Position numbers and translations under genes: made by a program. A stretch of 64,000 bases of DNA from Gemmatimonadaceae bacterium (GTDB lineage: Bacteria > Gemmatimonadota > Gemmatimonadetes > Gemmatimonadales > Gemmatimonadaceae), in assembly GCA_030835125.1 (NCBI GenBank), contig JAUQWM010000072.1:1-64000 (forward strand). The letters run 5' to 3'. A model generated the notes under the pieces. It ran no database searches. It saw only the letters and a list, made by a program, of their open reading frames with translations, and was not told where the DNA came from. Numbering within the stretch: position 1 is the first letter of the stretch; every line of letters begins with the position of its first letter. This document shows positions 62,123-64,000 of this stretch, piece by piece.

Positions 62123-63322
62123 ATGGTCATCGTAACCCAAGGCATGCCAACCGCCAACAACGCCGAGGGCGACTCCCGGGCAGCTACCGACCAGGCTGAA
62201 CACCCCCCAGCCAGCGGGACCGTTGACGCTCGCCCGGTCCGGGTGTGCCTGGTGGGACCATCGCTCGATATCCTCGGCGGTCAGGCCGTCCAGCTCAGCC
62301 GGCTGCTCGACCAGTTGCGCCGGACGCCGGGGATCGAGGTCGGGTTCATTCCCATGAATCCGCGGCTTCCGGGACCGCTCCGGCTCCTGCAGCGGGTGAA
62401 ATACGTCCGGACCGTGACCACGTCGCTGGCGTACCTTGTCTCGCTGTTGCGCCAGGTCCCGCGCTACGACGTCGTTCACGCGTTCTCCCCCTCCTATTGG
62501 GCGTTCCTGCTCGGGCCCGTCCCGGCGATGGTCGTCGCCCGGCTCTATCGGCGTGGCAGCCTGCTCAATTACCACAGCGGCGAAGCCGCGGATCACCTGG
62601 CGAACTGGCGCACGGCCGTGCCGCTGGCGCGCCTGGCCGATCGCATCGTGGTTCCGTCGGGTTACCTGCAGGACGTGTTCGCGACCTTCGGGCTGCCGGC
62701 GGAAGCCATCCACAACTTCGTCGATGCGCACGCGATTCCCCATCGGGTGCGGTCCGTACCCCGTCCACGGTTCCTCAGCAATCGCAACCTGGAACCGATG
62801 TACAATGTCGCCGGCTGTATACACGCCTTTGCGCAGGTCCAGGCGGTGGAGCCGGGGGCCAGCCTCGTCATCGCCGGGTTCGGGAGCGAACGCGCCCGGC
62901 TCGAGGGGCTGGTTGCGGAACTCGGGCTTTCCAACGTCCGGTTCGCGGGCCGAGTGCCGCCTGACGAGATGGGCCGGTTGCTCGACGAGGCCGACGTGCT
63001 GCTGAACGCGCCGGACATCGACAACATGCCGCTGTCGCTGATCGAGGCCCAGGCGGCGGGCCTGCCGATCGTGAGCACCAGCACCGGCGGCATCCCCTGG
63101 ATCGTGAAGGAGGGAGAGACCGGGTTGCTGGCGCCGCCGGGAGACACTGCTGCGTTAGGTGCTGCGGCGCTGCGCATGCTGCGGGAACCTGGACTCGCGG
63201 AACGCCTCTCGGTGGCAGGACGCGCGTCGTGCCTCGAGCGGTTCACGTGGCCTGTCGTGCAGGCCCGGTGGGTACGCACGTACCGGGAGCTGGCAGCGCG
63301 GCGCTGGGCGGCGTCGCCATGA
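62123..63322 (+). CDS. GT4 glycosyltransferase
   Basis: This 399-aa GT-B enzyme has an N-terminal acceptor domain (VRVCLVGPSLDILGGQAVQ) and C-terminal donor site (NMPLSLIEAQAAGLPIVSTSTGGIPWIV), with the ExxxxxxxE-like motif. Start is ATG 62123 or ATG 62144. It is followed immediately (ATGA) by the heparinase-like gene, so it belongs to the exopolysaccharide set. Confidence 0.87.
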   Translation: MVIVTQGMPTANNAEGDSRAATDQAEHPPASGTVDARPVRVCLVGPSLDILGGQAVQLSRLLDQLRRTPGIEVGFIPMNPRLPGPLRLLQRVKYVRTVTTSLAYLVSLLRQVPRYDVVHAFSPSYWAFLLGPVPAMVVARLYRRGSLLNYHSGEAADHLANWRTAVPLARLADRIVVPSGYLQDVFATFGLPAEAIHNFVDAHAIPHRVRSVPRPRFLSNRNLEPMYNVAGCIHAFAQVQAVEPGASLVIAGFGSERARLEGLVAELGLSNVRFAGRVPPDEMGRLLDEADVLLNAPDIDNMPLSLIEAQAAGLPIVSTSTGGIPWIVKEGETGLLAPPGDTAALGAAALRMLREPGLAERLSVAGRASCLERFTWPVVQARWVRTYRELAARRWAASP

Positions 63323-64000
63323 GCCTGTCCGTGCTCAGGCGGTTTCGGGCGACCTCCCCGGAGGAACTCCGGGAGCGCGCGGGTCAGGGGATCGCGAGAT
63401 GGCTCGAGCGGCTCGGGGCCGGCAATACCAGCCGGGCTGGCGGCGACCGCCTCGAGGCGCTGGTTACCGAGCCGGACGGACCGGTCGTGCGCGGGCCGTT
63501 CTTCGCCTGCATCGACGACAAGGGTGCGACGCTGGGTGCCTTGCGTGCCGTGGACCCGGAGTTCGAGACGCGACTGTGCGCACGCGCCCGGCGAGTGGCG
63601 TCAGGCAGGTTTGACCTGCTGGCCCACCGCGACCTCACGTTTGGCGATCCGATCGACTGGAGGCTGGAGCCTGTCTCGGGGGTGCGATCGCCGGATGTCC
63701 ATTGGAGCAGGGTTGCATTCATGGACCCTGCCGTCGTCGGGGACCACAAGCTTGTCTGGGAACTGGCGCGGCACCAGGGACTGGTCACGCTGGCCCAGGC
63801 CTGGTGGTGCACCGGCGATCCCGCCTATGCCGGCGCACTGGTCGGGCTCCTCGAGGGATGGCTTGCCGCCAACCCGCCGAAGCGTGGCGTCCACTGGGTG
63901 AGCAGCCTCGAGCTGTCCTTTCGCTCGATCGCGTGGCTCTGGATGCTCGCGCTCGCAGAGGAGGTGTTGCCGCCTGCGCTGCGCCGACGTGTGCTGGCCC
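63319..64000 (+). CDS. Heparinase II/III-like protein (partial)
   Basis: Only the first 227 codons are in the window. They show the N-terminal alpha-helical toroid of heparinase II/III-like lyases (WELARHQGLVTLAQAWWCTG, then WVSSLELSFRSIAWLWML). The catalytic lyase part lies beyond 64000. It starts inside the GT4 stop (ATGA). In exopolysaccharide clusters such lyases trim or turn over the polymer. Confidence 0.78.
   Translation, partial: MSLSVLRRFRATSPEELRERAGQGIARWLERLGAGNTSRAGGDRLEALVTEPDGPVVRGPFFACIDDKGATLGALRAVDPEFETRLCARARRVASGRFDLLAHRDLTFGDPIDWRLEPVSGVRSPDVHWSRVAFMDPAVVGDHKLVWELARHQGLVTLAQAWWCTGDPAYAGALVGLLEGWLAANPPKRGVHWVSSLELSFRSIAWLWMLALAEEVLPPALRRRVLA

Overview
The window is about 64 kb of very GC-rich, gene-dense bacterial DNA with no rRNA, recognisable tRNA, insertion sequence, phage or CRISPR. 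The mix of genes suggests a Gram-negative, free-living heterotroph, most probably a Gemmatimonadota-like soil or sediment bacterium. The clues are many lipoproteins and secreted proteins, an outer-membrane porin, TolC-type efflux, a carboxypeptidase-regulatory-domain surface protein, cobalamin-dependent MetH, and a large exopolysaccharide region. This placement is inferred from gene content and style, not from a marker gene.

Layout. 0-5.5 kb: a double-cupredoxin lipoprotein, an ornithine-cyclodeaminase-like/threonine-dehydratase-like pair, a small lipoprotein and a large secreted protein. 5.5-9 kb: a SigZ-type sigma factor with a C-terminal cysteine motif, an ArsP-like permease, a CPNC thioredoxin-like protein and OsmC, followed by the ferritin-VIT1 iron exporter MbfA. 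9-14.3 kb: a double-PDZ protein, then an operon for a di-heme lipoprotein, a Rieske protein, a porin and an FAD oxidase, headed by a DtxR-type palindromic operator that overlaps its start codon. 14.3-17.1 kb: Kup potassium transporter and a PadR regulator with its own operator. 17.3-23.1 kb: a six-gene ECF sigma/anti-sigma/Spy-like/TolC/adaptor/MacB-type efflux operon. 23.1-41 kb: housekeeping and catabolic genes (HD hydrolase, HAD phosphatase, cyclophilin, Nth, PolX, alpha/beta hydrolase, HEAT-repeat protein, M42, M61 and M24 peptidases, amidohydrolase, acyl-CoA dehydrogenase). 41-64 kb: exopolysaccharide genes (formyltransferase-like fusion, three glycosyltransferases, asparagine-synthase amidotransferase, two sugar epimerases, GT39-like protein, flippase, deacetylase, heparinase-like lyase), interrupted by a methionine-synthesis block (metH plus an Hcy-methyltransferase/MTHFR fusion) and the yggT-yggU pair.

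Beyond the genes: (1) metH is preceded by a SAM-II-type riboswitch aptamer. (2) A family of 7-bp-phased tandem repeats occurs at gene ends as hairpins and also in frame inside three enzymes, including two interdomain linkers of the two methionine enzymes. (3) The heptamer GTTAGGC occurs 19 times, in both orientations relative to coding sequence, and contributes most of the rare TTA leucine codons. (4) The PolX protein lacks its third catalytic aspartate while its PHP nuclease site is intact.

Translational coupling through ATGA, TGATG or GTGA overlaps is common, so most operon assignments rest on direct sequence evidence. Where an alternative start fits better than the longest reading frame, the entry says why.
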